From NCBI GenBank assembly GCA_017501885.1, contig JAFVWA010000198.1:1-64000 (forward strand): a DNA stretch of 64,000 nucleotides. The letters are read 5' to 3'. Source of the DNA: Clostridia bacterium. Lineage in GTDB: Bacteria; Bacillota; Clostridia; Christensenellales; Borkfalkiaceae. Under the pieces are notes generated by a model. It had not been told where the DNA came from. It made no database searches and saw only the letters and a program-made list of their open reading frames with translations. Both the position numbers and the translations under genes were made by a program. Positions within the stretch are counted from its first letter, which is position 1, and each line of letters starts with the position of its first letter. Below, piece by piece: positions 1-8,677 of the stretch.

Positions 1-1
1 T

Positions 2-2083
2 AAAAGATTACTTGCCATATTGCTTTGTGCACTCATGGCGATATCTGTAGTAGCTTGTGGTGGCGGTTCTGACAACGACGGCGATAATACCGGCAACGGC
101 GGAACAAACCAAGACACACCTGCTAATCCAGATGATGGTGGCAACACTCCATCTAACCCAGACGACGGTGGAAACACTCCATCTAACCCAGACGACGGTG
201 GGAACAACAACCCCGGTGGTGGCTCGGGCGACGATGGTACTGAACCTGATACCCCTGTAGTTCCAGACAATCCTGTTGATCCCAACGCAGAACCTGTGGA
301 AATCGTAATTCAAGGTTATGAAGCGGGCGTTAACTTAAACTGGATTAGAACTCTTTCTGACGAATTTGCTCAAATCAACGCAAACAAATCATTCGTTCCA
401 GGAACCCGTGGTGTTAAGTTCAAGATTGAAGGCGTATCTTCAACCGACACGTCGTCCATGCTCAGTGCAAACATTCATATGTATATAACGCACGGTAACT
501 TCGGCGCAGATACAGGTAGAAGCCTTTCAGATCAAGAAAAGGTTGTTTCTCTTGACGATATCGTTAGCGTTCAAGACGATATTAGATATGACGAAAACGA
601 AGAACCATACTTAATCTCTATCAGAGAAAAAATGATGCCTCGTTATTACAATAAAGGTATGTGTTCTGCAGAACTTTCTTCAGACCAAAAAGTAGAAGCG
701 TGGTATAAGGAAAAACACAACCTTCCCGATAGCTTTAAGTGGAATACTTGTTATGCGCTTCCTTCATACACTATTGATACGGGCGTATCATACGATGCGT
801 ATAACTTTAACTACTACGGCTTATGGCTTGCAGATCCTGCATGGGTAGCAGCAAATCCTGATGGCGAGGGTTCATTATATAAGACCCATACTTGTAAGTA
901 TGGAACTGCTGTTTTTGTTGCTGGTTCTGGCGAAGGTAACCTTTTAGAAGGTGCTGTTAAGGCTTGCGGTAACGACGGTTTATATGATACTTGGGACGAT
1001 GGTCAACCTACTTCAATGGTAGAACTTTTCATTCTTTGTGACTACATGAAGAACGAACACCAAATCTCTCCATTGTCCGCTTATGGTGCATCACATTCTA
1101 AACGTCAAGAAATGATTCGTAACCTTTGGATATCTCTCGGTGGATATGATACTTATCAATCAAGTTACAACTACAATTCACGTGGTAACAAGGTAAGCGT
1201 AATAAAGAGTTTCTCTAACACCCCAGCATTTGAAGGTATTTCTTACATTTCTAAGCCTGTAACTGAAGAGGTGGTAATTACCCCTGAAAACGGTTATTTA
1301 GCATATCAAGCAGAAGCAAGATACTATGGTATTGCATGGCTTCAAATTGCTTATGAAGAAGGATGGTATTCTGGTATTTCAGGCGACTCGAACATCTCTC
1401 ACTTAGACTGTGAAGACAAGTTCATTCTTAACGGTTTAAACGGCAACCCAGCACTCGGCATGTTAATCGAAGGTAACTACTGGTATAACGAAGCAAGAAA
1501 GAACGGTTCAGAAGACAGATTCCGTAACGCAGCACGTTACGACAGACCTGGCGTAACCGAACCTGATATCAGATGGATGAGTTTACCAACTCAAGTAACC
1601 GGCACGGTAACTCCTAACGAAGACGGCGTTGCTAATCCATACGCTGCATATAGTGGTGGTGCTGCTCCTATCGTTATCAATGCTAAATACAAGAACGATG
1701 CAAACATTATCAAATTATTAAAAGAATTCATGGCTTATATCCACACTGACGATGCATTGTCTTTCTATACTGGTGACCAAGGCGTTTATAGAGGCGCTAT
1801 GGATTACCAAGTAAAACCAGAAGATGCTCAACGTCTTTCAGCATTCCAAAAGAGTTATATGGAAGCATATGGAACGAGATGTGCTACTTTCGAAACGGCT
1901 TCTACTTCCGGATTATATCCTTCTAAGTTCTTAGAATACGTAACCGGTCAAGAAAGATGGGCTTCTTACGAAAACCAAGCAAGTGGCAAGGGCAATGCAA
2001 AATACATTGTTCAAAACGCATGGATAAGCGCTGATACTTGGGCAAGTGCTCCTTATCAAGCCCTTTGGTCAACGATTTATTAA
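2..2083 (+). CDS. Extracellular solute-binding-like lipoprotein (5' end outside window)
   Basis: The reading frame is open from base 2, so the start codon lies upstream of the window. The first visible residues form a hydrophobic signal segment ending in a lipobox-like VVAC followed by GGG, which indicates a lipid-anchored surface protein. Next comes a low-complexity linker of about 80 residues rich in D, G, N and P, with a repeated NPDDGGNTPS unit, which probably spaces the globular domain from the membrane. The remaining ~580 residues resemble an extracellular solute-binding protein (rich in W, Y and G, with a GYEAGVNLNWIRTLSDEFA opening like sugar-binding proteins). No ABC permease genes follow, because a strong terminator lies 50 bp downstream. 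A sugar-binding role is inferred; the exact ligand is unknown. Confidence 0.6.
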   Translation, partial: KRLLAILLCALMAISVVACGGGSDNDGDNTGNGGTNQDTPANPDDGGNTPSNPDDGGNTPSNPDDGGNNNPGGGSGDDGTEPDTPVVPDNPVDPNAEPVEIVIQGYEAGVNLNWIRTLSDEFAQINANKSFVPGTRGVKFKIEGVSSTDTSSMLSANIHMYITHGNFGADTGRSLSDQEKVVSLDDIVSVQDDIRYDENEEPYLISIREKMMPRYYNKGMCSAELSSDQKVEAWYKEKHNLPDSFKWNTCYALPSYTIDTGVSYDAYNFNYYGLWLADPAWVAANPDGEGSLYKTHTCKYGTAVFVAGSGEGNLLEGAVKACGNDGLYDTWDDGQPTSMVELFILCDYMKNEHQISPLSAYGASHSKRQEMIRNLWISLGGYDTYQSSYNYNSRGNKVSVIKSFSNTPAFEGISYISKPVTEEVVITPENGYLAYQAEARYYGIAWLQIAYEEGWYSGISGDSNISHLDCEDKFILNGLNGNPALGMLIEGNYWYNEARKNGSEDRFRNAARYDRPGVTEPDIRWMSLPTQVTGTVTPNEDGVANPYAAYSGGAAPIVINAKYKNDANIIKLLKEFMAYIHTDDALSFYTGDQGVYRGAMDYQVKPEDAQRLSAFQKSYMEAYGTRCATFETASTSGLYPSKFLEYVTGQERWASYENQASGKGNAKYIVQNAWISADTWASAPYQALWSTIY
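122..213 (+). repeat. 30-bp coding tandem repeat (NPDDGGNTPS linker)
   Basis: Two near-identical 30-bp units with period 30 (about 143-172 and 173-202), preceded by a degenerate copy, encode the repeated decapeptide of the lipoprotein linker. This is a coding repeat, not a CRISPR. Length variation by slippage is likely. Confidence 0.85.
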
Positions 2084-2135
2084 AAATTAAAAGTTTATTG
2101 CTAATCCCACAAATTATGAATAAACTTTAATAAAA

Positions 2136-2167
2136 CAACCGAGCCGTGAAATATCACGGCTCGGTTG
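2136..2167. terminator. Bidirectional terminator between the lipoprotein gene and coaE
   Basis: A perfect 14-bp stem (CAACCGAGCCGTGA with its complement, loop AATA) is followed by CTTTT on the plus strand and preceded by AAAA. It serves the convergent lipoprotein and coaE genes. Confidence 0.9.
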
Positions 2168-2181
2168 CTTTTAAATTAAAA

Positions 2182-2760
2182 TCAACTGATAAATTCTTTA
2201 ATTTTTTGTACTAACTCGGCTGTATTGCCGTCATTTTGTATAATCTGATAACTGCTTAAATCTGCATTGTCGTAATCAAACTGCGATTGAATTCTTTCTA
2301 AAACTTGTTTTCTCGATAGTTTTGAACGCTCCATAACGCTTTGTATCCTATCTTCTAAATTTCTTTTTACGACAAACACCTTATCAAACTCGTTTTGGGC
2401 GTTGCACTCGAAAAGTAGTGGAACTTCAACAAACACTTGTCCGTCAAGTTTTTTTGCTTTCTTTAAGGTCTCTTTTAAGATAATGGGCGTTAAAAAGTCG
2501 GTTAACTCTTTAAGTTTTGCCTTGTCTGAAAAGACTGTTTTAGCAATTTCCTTTTTGTTTACGTGCGGTATAATCTTTCCGCTTTTAGCCGAAGGGAACA
2601 TTTTTGCTAAACGGCGTCTAACAAACAGTTTTTTATAAACTTCATCGGTAACTAAATCGCAAGAAAGAGTTTGCTTTCCGTTTTCTTTGAGTGTTTTAAG
2701 CACAAGTGATTTTCCACTACCTATTCCACCCGTTATGGCAATTAAATTATTTTTTTTCAT
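2182..2760 (-). CDS. coaE: Dephospho-CoA kinase
   Basis: This protein phosphorylates dephospho-CoA with ATP, the last step of coenzyme A synthesis, in the cytoplasm. The P-loop GGIGSGKS lies at residues 11-18 and is followed by a CDLVTDEVYKK stretch typical of CoaE. At 192 aa the length is normal for the family. The start at 2760 (MKKNN) fits the family N-terminus; a longer frame exists upstream but overlaps polA. It lies 7 nt after polA on the same strand, a common polA-coaE arrangement, so the two are probably co-transcribed. Confidence 0.93.
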   Translation of the reverse strand: MKKNNLIAITGGIGSGKSLVLKTLKENGKQTLSCDLVTDEVYKKLFVRRRLAKMFPSAKSGKIIPHVNKKEIAKTVFSDKAKLKELTDFLTPIILKETLKKAKKLDGQVFVEVPLLFECNAQNEFDKVFVVKRNLEDRIQSVMERSKLSRKQVLERIQSQFDYDNADLSSYQIIQNDGNTAELVQKIKEFIS

Positions 2761-2767
2761 TGTTATC

Positions 2768-5335
2768 CTATTTTGCGTCAAACCAACTTTTTCCCTTGCC
2801 AACCGAAACGGTAAGTGGCACGTCAAGTTGTAAAACGTTTTGCATTTGTTCAACTAAAATATTTTCAACTTTTTCAGCTTCTTCTTTTACCGCGTCGATA
2901 ATAAGTTCGTCATGCACGGTGAGAATAAGCATAGATTTAAGGTTTTGTTTTTTTAATTCTTTGGCAACCCCAAGCATTGCAAGTTTTATAATGTCCGCGC
3001 TACTGCCTTGTAAGGGCATGTTCATGGCAACGCGTTCCCCAAATGAACGAAGCGCAAAGTTAGGGGAGTTTATTTCCCTAATGTATCTACGTCTATTTAG
3101 AACGGTCTTTGCGTAGCCATGCTCTTTGGCAAAAGCAACGTTTTTATCCATATAGTTTTTAACTTCGGGGTATTCTTCAAAATACGCGTTTATATATCTT
3201 CTTGCTTCCCCTGCGGAAGTTTTAATGTTTTTGGCTAAACCGTATTCACTCATTCCATATATGATACCGAAGTTAACCGCCTTAGCGCTACTTCTCATGA
3301 CAGGGGTAACCTTGTCCACGGCCACTTTAAACACCTTACTTGCGGTAGACGAGTGAACGTCTTCCCCCTTGTTAAATGCTTCTATAAGTCCCTTAGCGCC
3401 CGAGAAAGCAGCGAGTAAGCGCAATTCTATCTGAGAGTAGTCTGCGCCGATTAGCACGCCGTCAGGGTGGCGAGAAACGAAGAACTTTCTGAGTTCTCTA
3501 CCAAGGTCGTCTCTAACGGGTATATTTTGAAGGTTAGGCTCTTTGCTTGACAGTCTGCCCGTAGCCGTTACCGTTTGATTAAAGGACGTGTGTATAAGCC
3601 CCGTGTTCTTTTCAATAAGCGGTTTGAACCCTTCTATATAAGTGGAATAAATCTTTTGTAGTTTGCGATAGCGCAAGATAGCGGGGATTATTGGATGGTC
3701 GGAGTCGAGATTTTCTAAAACTTCGGCACTCGTCGAGTATCCTGTCTTGGTCTTTTTGCCTTTGCCTACCTTTAACTTGTCAAAAAGCACTTCGCCAAGT
3801 TGTTTGGTGGAGTTTACGTTAAGGTCGGGTTCTCCTGCAAGAGCCTTAATGTCGCGCTCTAACTCGCCCAGTTCCCCCTTAAAGGTTTCTCCCGCCATAG
3901 AAAGGGCGGTTGCGTCTACCTTAAAGCCTGCGCGTTCCATATCAAATAAAACGTCCGAAAGGGGAAGTTCTACGTCGTAGTATAAACTTTCCATTTGTTC
4001 TTCTTTAAGAGTCTTTTTAAGAGAAAGGTAAATCTTGTAAAGGGAGTAAGCGGGGGAGTTTTCTTCTCCAAACTCAATTAAAACTTCTGAAAGGCTTTCT
4101 TCCTTGCCACCAAAGTCGGCAAGGTATTTTATTAGCGACACGTCTTCAACCTTGCAAGAAAGGGTTATGCTAAGCGCGTTGTGTATAAGATGATTAAGCT
4201 CTTTCTTATTAAAGGTTATAAGCGTCGCTTTGCCTATAAATATAGGTTTAAGAGCAGTCAAAATTTCGCCAAGGTTAAAGCCGACGTCTAAAAGTGTCGC
4301 TTTAACAGGCATTATATATTCGGCGTTATCTAAATATACGCAAATCCTTTGATTTTCAATTGCAAGAGTAATTTCCTTTGCAAGGGTAAAATCGGGCAAG
4401 GTTTTTAAGTCGTCAACAATTACTACGATTGCAGTTTTTAACTCCGCTTGCTCTTGCGCGGGAGAAGGTGTTGTTGCGCTTTCTTCAAAAAGGGTGGCGC
4501 GTGTTACTAACGACTTAAATTCTAACTCAGCAAACTTTTCTTTTACCTTTTGAGAGAAAGGGAAAGAGATTTTCATATCGTTTAAGTCAGTCGTTATATC
4601 TACGTTAACGTCAATGGTTGCAAGAGTCTTAGAAAGCATTGCGCTCTCTTTACCCATTTCTACTTTTTCCTTTAACTTGCCTTTAAGCTCTAAGGTGTGT
4701 TCGTAAAGGTTTTGCACAGACGAATACGTTTGAAGAAGAGTTATAGCCGTCTTTTCGCCAACGCCGGGGATTCCGGGGATATTGTCGGAAGAATCGCCCA
4801 TAAGCGCTTTAAGTTCTATTATTTGCCAAGGCTCAATGCCCGTTTTTTCAGCAAAGTTTTTGTGGTTGTAAACGTCTATGTCTGTCAGTCCACGACGGGT
4901 AAAATGCACTTCGGTCTGCTCGTCAACGAGTTGGAAAGAGTCTTTGTCCCCCGTTATAATTATTGTTTTAACGTCAGTAGCCTTTGCTATCGTTCCAATA
5001 ATATCGTCGGCTTCGGAGCCGGGTTTTTCTAAAACGCAAACGCCCATTAAACGAAGCACGTCTTTGAGTAAGTCGATTTGTGGACGAAGTTCTTCGGGCA
5101 TAGGCTTTCTCGTGCCTTTATATTCAGCGTAAATCTTGTGGCGGAAAGTGGGCGCTTTAAGGTCGAACGCCACCGCAACGTAAGTGGGCTTTTCGTCGGA
5201 AAGCATTTTGGTAAACATGTTCATAAACCCGTAAACGGCGTTGGTAAAAATACCCCCTTTCGTAGTGAGAAGTGGCATAGCGTAAAACGCACGGTTTATT
5301 AAACTGTTGCCATCAATAAGAACTAATTTTTCCAT
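2768..5335 (-). CDS. polA: DNA polymerase I
   Basis: Replication and repair polymerase of 855 aa. The N-terminal ~285 residues are the 5'-3' exonuclease (starting LVLIDGNSLINRAFYAM, with an SSDNIPGIPGVGEKTA helix-hairpin-helix). A middle exonuclease-like domain follows, then the polymerase domain with motif A (DYSQIELRLL), the O-helix region (RSSAKAVNFGIIYG) and motif C (VHDEL). In the middle domain the first exonuclease motif reads LAIEN in place of the DxE-containing motif, and the later acidic residues are also missing. The 3'-5' proofreading site therefore looks inactive, as in Bacillus Pol I. First gene of the polA-coaE operon. Confidence 0.97.
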   Translation of the reverse strand: MEKLVLIDGNSLINRAFYAMPLLTTKGGIFTNAVYGFMNMFTKMLSDEKPTYVAVAFDLKAPTFRHKIYAEYKGTRKPMPEELRPQIDLLKDVLRLMGVCVLEKPGSEADDIIGTIAKATDVKTIIITGDKDSFQLVDEQTEVHFTRRGLTDIDVYNHKNFAEKTGIEPWQIIELKALMGDSSDNIPGIPGVGEKTAITLLQTYSSVQNLYEHTLELKGKLKEKVEMGKESAMLSKTLATIDVNVDITTDLNDMKISFPFSQKVKEKFAELEFKSLVTRATLFEESATTPSPAQEQAELKTAIVVIVDDLKTLPDFTLAKEITLAIENQRICVYLDNAEYIMPVKATLLDVGFNLGEILTALKPIFIGKATLITFNKKELNHLIHNALSITLSCKVEDVSLIKYLADFGGKEESLSEVLIEFGEENSPAYSLYKIYLSLKKTLKEEQMESLYYDVELPLSDVLFDMERAGFKVDATALSMAGETFKGELGELERDIKALAGEPDLNVNSTKQLGEVLFDKLKVGKGKKTKTGYSTSAEVLENLDSDHPIIPAILRYRKLQKIYSTYIEGFKPLIEKNTGLIHTSFNQTVTATGRLSSKEPNLQNIPVRDDLGRELRKFFVSRHPDGVLIGADYSQIELRLLAAFSGAKGLIEAFNKGEDVHSSTASKVFKVAVDKVTPVMRSSAKAVNFGIIYGMSEYGLAKNIKTSAGEARRYINAYFEEYPEVKNYMDKNVAFAKEHGYAKTVLNRRRYIREINSPNFALRSFGERVAMNMPLQGSSADIIKLAMLGVAKELKKQNLKSMLILTVHDELIIDAVKEEAEKVENILVEQMQNVLQLDVPLTVSVGKGKSWFDAK

Positions 5336-5352
5336 AAAAACCCTTTAATTGC

Positions 5353-5381
5353 TTGCACAAATAAAAAAATTATGCTATTAT
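5353..5381 (+). promoter_or_regulatory. Putative promoter of tRNA-Leu
   Basis: TTGCAC (5353-5358), a 17-nt spacer and TATTAT (5376-5381). Transcription would start near 5388, where a short inverted repeat GCACG-AAGGA-CGTGC (5388-5402) begins, leaving a leader of about 80 nt before the tRNA. Confidence 0.5.
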
Positions 5382-5466
5382 CATATAGCACGAAGGACGT
5401 GCACAAGTATTATCTACTATATTTTAACAAAAAAAACGTCCGAATGCAACAAACTTTTAATAAAAA

Positions 5467-5554
5467 GCCGCTGTGGTGAAACTGGCAGACGCGCTGGACT
5501 CAAAATCCAGTGGGCTAATACCCCGTGTCGGTTCGAGTCCGACCAGCGGCACCA
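5467..5554 (+). tRNA. tRNA-Leu (anticodon CAA)
   Basis: Acceptor stem GCCGCTG pairs with CAGCGGC at 5544-5550. The anticodon stem CTGGA/TCCAG encloses the loop CTCAAAA, giving anticodon CAA (codon UUG). There is a long class II variable arm, a TTCGAGTCC T-loop, discriminator A and an encoded CCA end. A terminator hairpin follows 6 nt later, so this is a single-gene transcript. Confidence 0.97.
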
Positions 5555-5560
5555 CTAAAA

Positions 5561-5584
5561 AACTAAATCGAACCCGATTTAGTT
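5561..5584. terminator. Terminator after tRNA-Leu
   Basis: Stem AACTAAATCG with its complement and loop AACC, followed by a T-run on the plus strand and an A-run on the left side. It can serve both tRNA-Leu and the convergent GlmU-like gene. Confidence 0.85.
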
Positions 5585-5592
5585 TTTTTTAT

Positions 5593-6249
5593 TTATATTT
5601 TTTCAACAATAGTTTTTGCATCTTTATATATTGAATTTGAAGGCACAACACCTCTAACAGACGAAAGTGGATAAATATTTGTGTGTGTTCCAATAACTGT
5701 ACCTGGATTTAAAACACTTCCGCAACCCACGTCTGCATAATCTCCAACAAATGCACCAATTTTCCTTAAATCTGTTTGAATTGGAATGTCGGCGTGAATA
5801 ACAATATTTTTTTTATCTGCTTTTAAATTTGAACAAATTGAACCAGCACCCATATGAGCATAATTACCCAAAATTGAGTCACCAACATAATTGTAATGCG
5901 GAACTTGCACATTATTAAGCAAAATGCTATTTTTTATTTCACTTGAATTTCCAATCACACAATTTTGGCCAACAATAACATTTCCTCTAATGTAGGCGCC
6001 CGGTCTAATTTCACACCCATCACCAATGATTGCAGGAGGGTCTATGGTTGCAGTTTGAGCAATTTTAACATTTTTTCCAACAAAAACACCATCTTTAAGT
6101 TCAAAAAATCCCGGTGCTCCATTTTTTTGAAAATTGTAAATAAAATCTTTAATATTTGGCAAAATCGACCAAGGAAACTCTTCATTAAACAATTCCTTTA
6201 AATATTCAATTTCACAATTAAACAAATCCTTTGTTTTAATATTATTCAC
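5593..6249 (-). CDS. GlmU-type left-handed beta-helix acyltransferase (no uridylyltransferase domain)
   Basis: Predicted cytoplasmic sugar-phosphate acetyltransferase of 218 aa. Hexapeptide repeats (VGKNVKIAQTATI, IGDGCEIRPGAYI, VGQNCVIGNSSEI) form a left-handed beta-helix. The segment VPHYNYVGDSILGNYAHMGAG aligns by eye with the GlmU acetyltransferase region GHLTYLGDAEIG...GAG, with the catalytic His near residue 118. The N-terminal pyrophosphorylase domain of full GlmU is absent. I chose a GTG start at 6249: it has an AAAGAGG site 7-8 nt upstream and overlaps the GlmM stop by 8 nt, suggesting translational coupling. A TTG at 6270 is the alternative. Third gene of an AT-rich amino-sugar cluster; it likely acts on GlcN-1-P made by the upstream protein. 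Confidence 0.75.
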   Translation of the reverse strand: MNNIKTKDLFNCEIEYLKELFNEEFPWSILPNIKDFIYNFQKNGAPGFFELKDGVFVGKNVKIAQTATIDPPAIIGDGCEIRPGAYIRGNVIVGQNCVIGNSSEIKNSILLNNVQVPHYNYVGDSILGNYAHMGAGSICSNLKADKKNIVIHADIPIQTDLRKIGAFVGDYADVGCGSVLNPGTVIGTHTNIYPLSSVRGVVPSNSIYKDAKTIVEKI

Positions 6250-7858
6250 TTTGATAACCTCTTTCAACAATAACAGTTTTTAATTTTTCCGCATATTCCT
6301 TACATATATTTGAATTTTTGTATTCAACCATAATCCTAACAACTGGCTCTGTTCCGCTTGCTCTTAATAAAATTTTACCATCTTTACCAATCCTTTCTTC
6401 AAGTTCTTTAAAAGTGTTTTTTACGACTACATCATTTAAAACTTCTTTTTTGCTAGCAACTTTAACATTAATAGTATGCTGAGGTAATAAAACCATTTCT
6501 TCATGCAGTTTAGATAACGGTAATTTTGTGTCACAAATTTCTTCTGTTATCATAATTGCGGAAAGCAATCCATCACCTGTTGTGGCATATTTTTTTAAAA
6601 TAATATGACCAGACTCTTCTCCTCCTAAACTATAATCATTTGCTTGCATTCTTTCATAAACATATCTATCTCCAACAGTTGTTTGTTCATGTTTAATTCC
6701 TAATTTTTCCAAATTTTGAATTAACGCTGTGTTTGACATAATTGTTGACACAACAGTATTTTGATTTAACATTCCTCTACTTTTTAATCTTTTTGCAAGG
6801 ATAAGCAACATCTTATCACCATTGACAACATCGCCATTTTCATCAACAGCGAAACATCTATCGCAATCACCATCAAAAGCAAATCCAAAATCTAAATGTT
6901 TTTCTCTGACTAATTTTTGTAAATTTTCAATATGCGTTGAACCACAATTTTCATTTATATTTAATCCATTTGGTTCAACACCTGTAGTTTCAACATGAGC
7001 ACCCAAAGCACTAAAAACAGCCTTAGCAATCATCCAAGAAGAACCATTTGCGCAATCCAAACCAATTCTATAATTTTTATACGAATGAGATGCCAGAGAA
7101 ATTAAGTAAGCAATATATCTATTTCTTCCAGAAAAATGGTCAACTATGCACCCTATTTTGTCCTTAACTGCAAAAGGGATATCTCCTTCTGCAAATCCTA
7201 ATAATCTCGTATTTCCATCTAAATATGCTTCAATTAAAGAAGTTGTTTGGTCGTCTAATTTTTCACCATACTTATTAATGATTTTAATTCCATTATCATA
7301 GTATGGGTTGTGCGAAGCAGTAATCATAATTCCACAATCAAACTCTTCCGAACGAGTTATATATGAAACACTTGGAGTTGTTGTTACGTGCAACATATAA
7401 ACGTCTGCGCCTGAAGAACTTAAACCTGCAGCAATAGAATATTCTAACATATAACTCGAACGCCTTGTGTCTTTTCCTATTACAACTCGTGGCTTAATTC
7501 CAGTTTTACCGTTTTCGCCTAAAAGTTTAGAATAATACCAACCTAAAAATCTACCTACTTTGTAAGCCTGTGTTGAGTTTAAACCGATATTTGATTCACC
7601 TCTAAATCCATCCGTTCCGAAATATTTATTCCTAACTGTTGAACAACAAACTTTTAATTCAACATTATCTCTTAAGAGTTCATCAGCAGAAATACCAAAC
7701 AATTCACAGATTTTTAATGCTTTATCAATTTGCGGTAAACTCTGGTCCATCTCCCACTTAGAAACAGATTGTCTTGAAATATTAAGTTTATCAGCAAGTT
7801 CTTCTTGAGATATATTTTGAGAATTTCTCAATTTCGTAATTTTTTCACCTAATGTCAT
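6242..7858 (-). CDS. XRE helix-turn-helix / phosphoglucosamine mutase fusion
   Basis: A 538-aa protein. Residues 1-65 are a typical XRE (Cro/CI) DNA-binding domain (ISQEELADKLNISRQSVSKWE). From about residue 77 the chain is a complete GlmM, starting NKYFGTDGFRG, with the phosphoserine loop TASHNP (S182), the metal loop DGDCDR (329-334), the sugar loop GGEESGH (412-418) and the phosphate loop RASGTEPVVR. All catalytic motifs are present, so glucosamine-6-P to glucosamine-1-P isomerisation is expected. No Met lies between the two parts and the frame is continuous, so the fusion is real in this sequence. Normal GlmM is about 450 aa; the extra ~75 aa is the HTH. The fusion could sense flux and regulate its own operon. 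AT-rich compared with polA. Confidence 0.88.
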   Translation of the reverse strand: MTLGEKITKLRNSQNISQEELADKLNISRQSVSKWEMDQSLPQIDKALKICELFGISADELLRDNVELKVCCSTVRNKYFGTDGFRGESNIGLNSTQAYKVGRFLGWYYSKLLGENGKTGIKPRVVIGKDTRRSSYMLEYSIAAGLSSSGADVYMLHVTTTPSVSYITRSEEFDCGIMITASHNPYYDNGIKIINKYGEKLDDQTTSLIEAYLDGNTRLLGFAEGDIPFAVKDKIGCIVDHFSGRNRYIAYLISLASHSYKNYRIGLDCANGSSWMIAKAVFSALGAHVETTGVEPNGLNINENCGSTHIENLQKLVREKHLDFGFAFDGDCDRCFAVDENGDVVNGDKMLLILAKRLKSRGMLNQNTVVSTIMSNTALIQNLEKLGIKHEQTTVGDRYVYERMQANDYSLGGEESGHIILKKYATTGDGLLSAIMITEEICDTKLPLSKLHEEMVLLPQHTINVKVASKKEVLNDVVVKNTFKELEERIGKDGKILLRASGTEPVVRIMVEYKNSNICKEYAEKLKTVIVERGYQSE

Positions 7859-7887
7859 TTTTATTTTTTCCTTTTAAAATTTATGTT

Positions 7888-8133
7888 TTATTCAACAGTA
7901 ACACTTTTTGCTAAATTTTTAGGTTTATCTGGATTAAACCCTCTTTCAACACTAGTTAAATAACTAAGCATTTGAAAGGAAATTGTTTTAGGATTTTTTG
8001 CATTGATTATAGCCAAAGCAAAACTACCAGTTAATTTATTACACACATTCCGCCTATACTCCAACAATTTTAAACTTTCTATTAAATTTTTTTCAACTTC
8101 TCTATTACCTATATAAGCAGCTATACCACACAT
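7888..8133 (-). pseudogene. Shrunken glmS relic (three in-frame fragments)
   Basis: An 81-aa frame made of three colinear pieces of glucosamine-6-phosphate synthase: the N-terminus ([10 protein letters not shown]...LKLLEYR, keeping the nucleophilic Cys2), a piece of the glutaminase domain ([18 protein letters not shown]), and the C-terminus ([27 protein letters not shown]). The ~600-aa parent has lost the rest of the glutaminase and nearly all of both sugar-isomerase domains, in two deletions that both kept the frame. It cannot make glucosamine-6-P. It lies 29 nt upstream of the HTH-GlmM fusion, in the order glmS-glmM-glmU(C), so the cluster once encoded consecutive steps to GlcNAc-1-P. The start is set by the MCGI terminus; the upstream frame is not homologous. 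A short translated peptide cannot be excluded. Confidence 0.8.
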
Positions 8134-8192
8134 TTTTCTCTCTTTATACCATCGACAATTATAACAAATCAAAAATATTATAACCACCTATT

Positions 8193-8250
8193 TCAGTTTG
8201 AACTTTAAGCAACCATCAGTTGCAAATAAAACAGTATATATTGAAACTGA
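8193..8250. promoter_or_regulatory. Nested inverted repeats upstream of the glmS relic
   Basis: An outer repeat TCAGTTT (8193-8199) / AAACTGA (8244-8250) surrounds an inner GCAAC (8209-8213) / GTTGC (8219-8223), in the 5' region of the minus-strand amino-sugar cluster. It could be an operator for the HTH-GlmM protein; this is inference only. The rest of 8134-8490 is AT-rich with no gene I can support. Confidence 0.3.
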
Positions 8251-8499
8251 TTTATTATATTACCATTTTTTATTAATATTTGCAAAAAAATGTTTACAAG
8301 TTTGTGTTTGTTTCTGAAATGTTATAAATTTTAAACATTATAAAATATGATATGTTTTTCCTGTAAACTATGTCAAAAAATAATAAAAGATTCATCTTTG
8401 TATAAAATCAAATTGTTTCAAAATAACATACGTTAAAATTTTAATTTCATAAAAAACCAAAGATGGTTCGATTTATTTAATACTCGGTGCACCACGTCA

Positions 8500-8660
8500 A
8501 AGCAAGACCTAAGGTCTTGCTTTTTGCTTTGCAAAAAAGCAAAGACTTGCCAGCCTGCTTTGCCTTTTTCGCAAAAATTTCTTTGACAATTTTTGCGAGA
8601 GTTTATATGTGTTTAATCATAAAACAAAAGAGAGTGGATGTAACCGACTCTCTTTTGTTT
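8500..8660. repeat. Array of consecutive hairpins ending in a terminator
   Basis: Four inverted repeats in a row: AAGCAAGACCT (8500-8510) with 8512-8522; TTTGCTT (8523-8529) with 8537-8543; CGCAAAAATT (8570-8579) with 8588-8597; and a 14-bp terminator stem at 8622-8635 with 8647-8660. The last serves the minus-strand gene that ends at 8678. A 64-codon frame across the block is not convincing as a gene. Confidence 0.6.
8622..8660 (-). terminator. Terminator after the SGNH-like gene
   Basis: Stem AAACAAAAGAGAGT with its complement and an 11-nt loop. On the minus strand it lies 18 nt beyond the stop codon at 8678 and is rich in T after the stem. Confidence 0.65.
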
Positions 8661-8677
8661 GTATTGTGTTTTTATTT

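Noticed and set aside
122..213. Short repeats with 30-bp period that could suggest a CRISPR
   Set aside because: The repeats are head-to-tail without spacers, in frame, and encode the lipoprotein linker.
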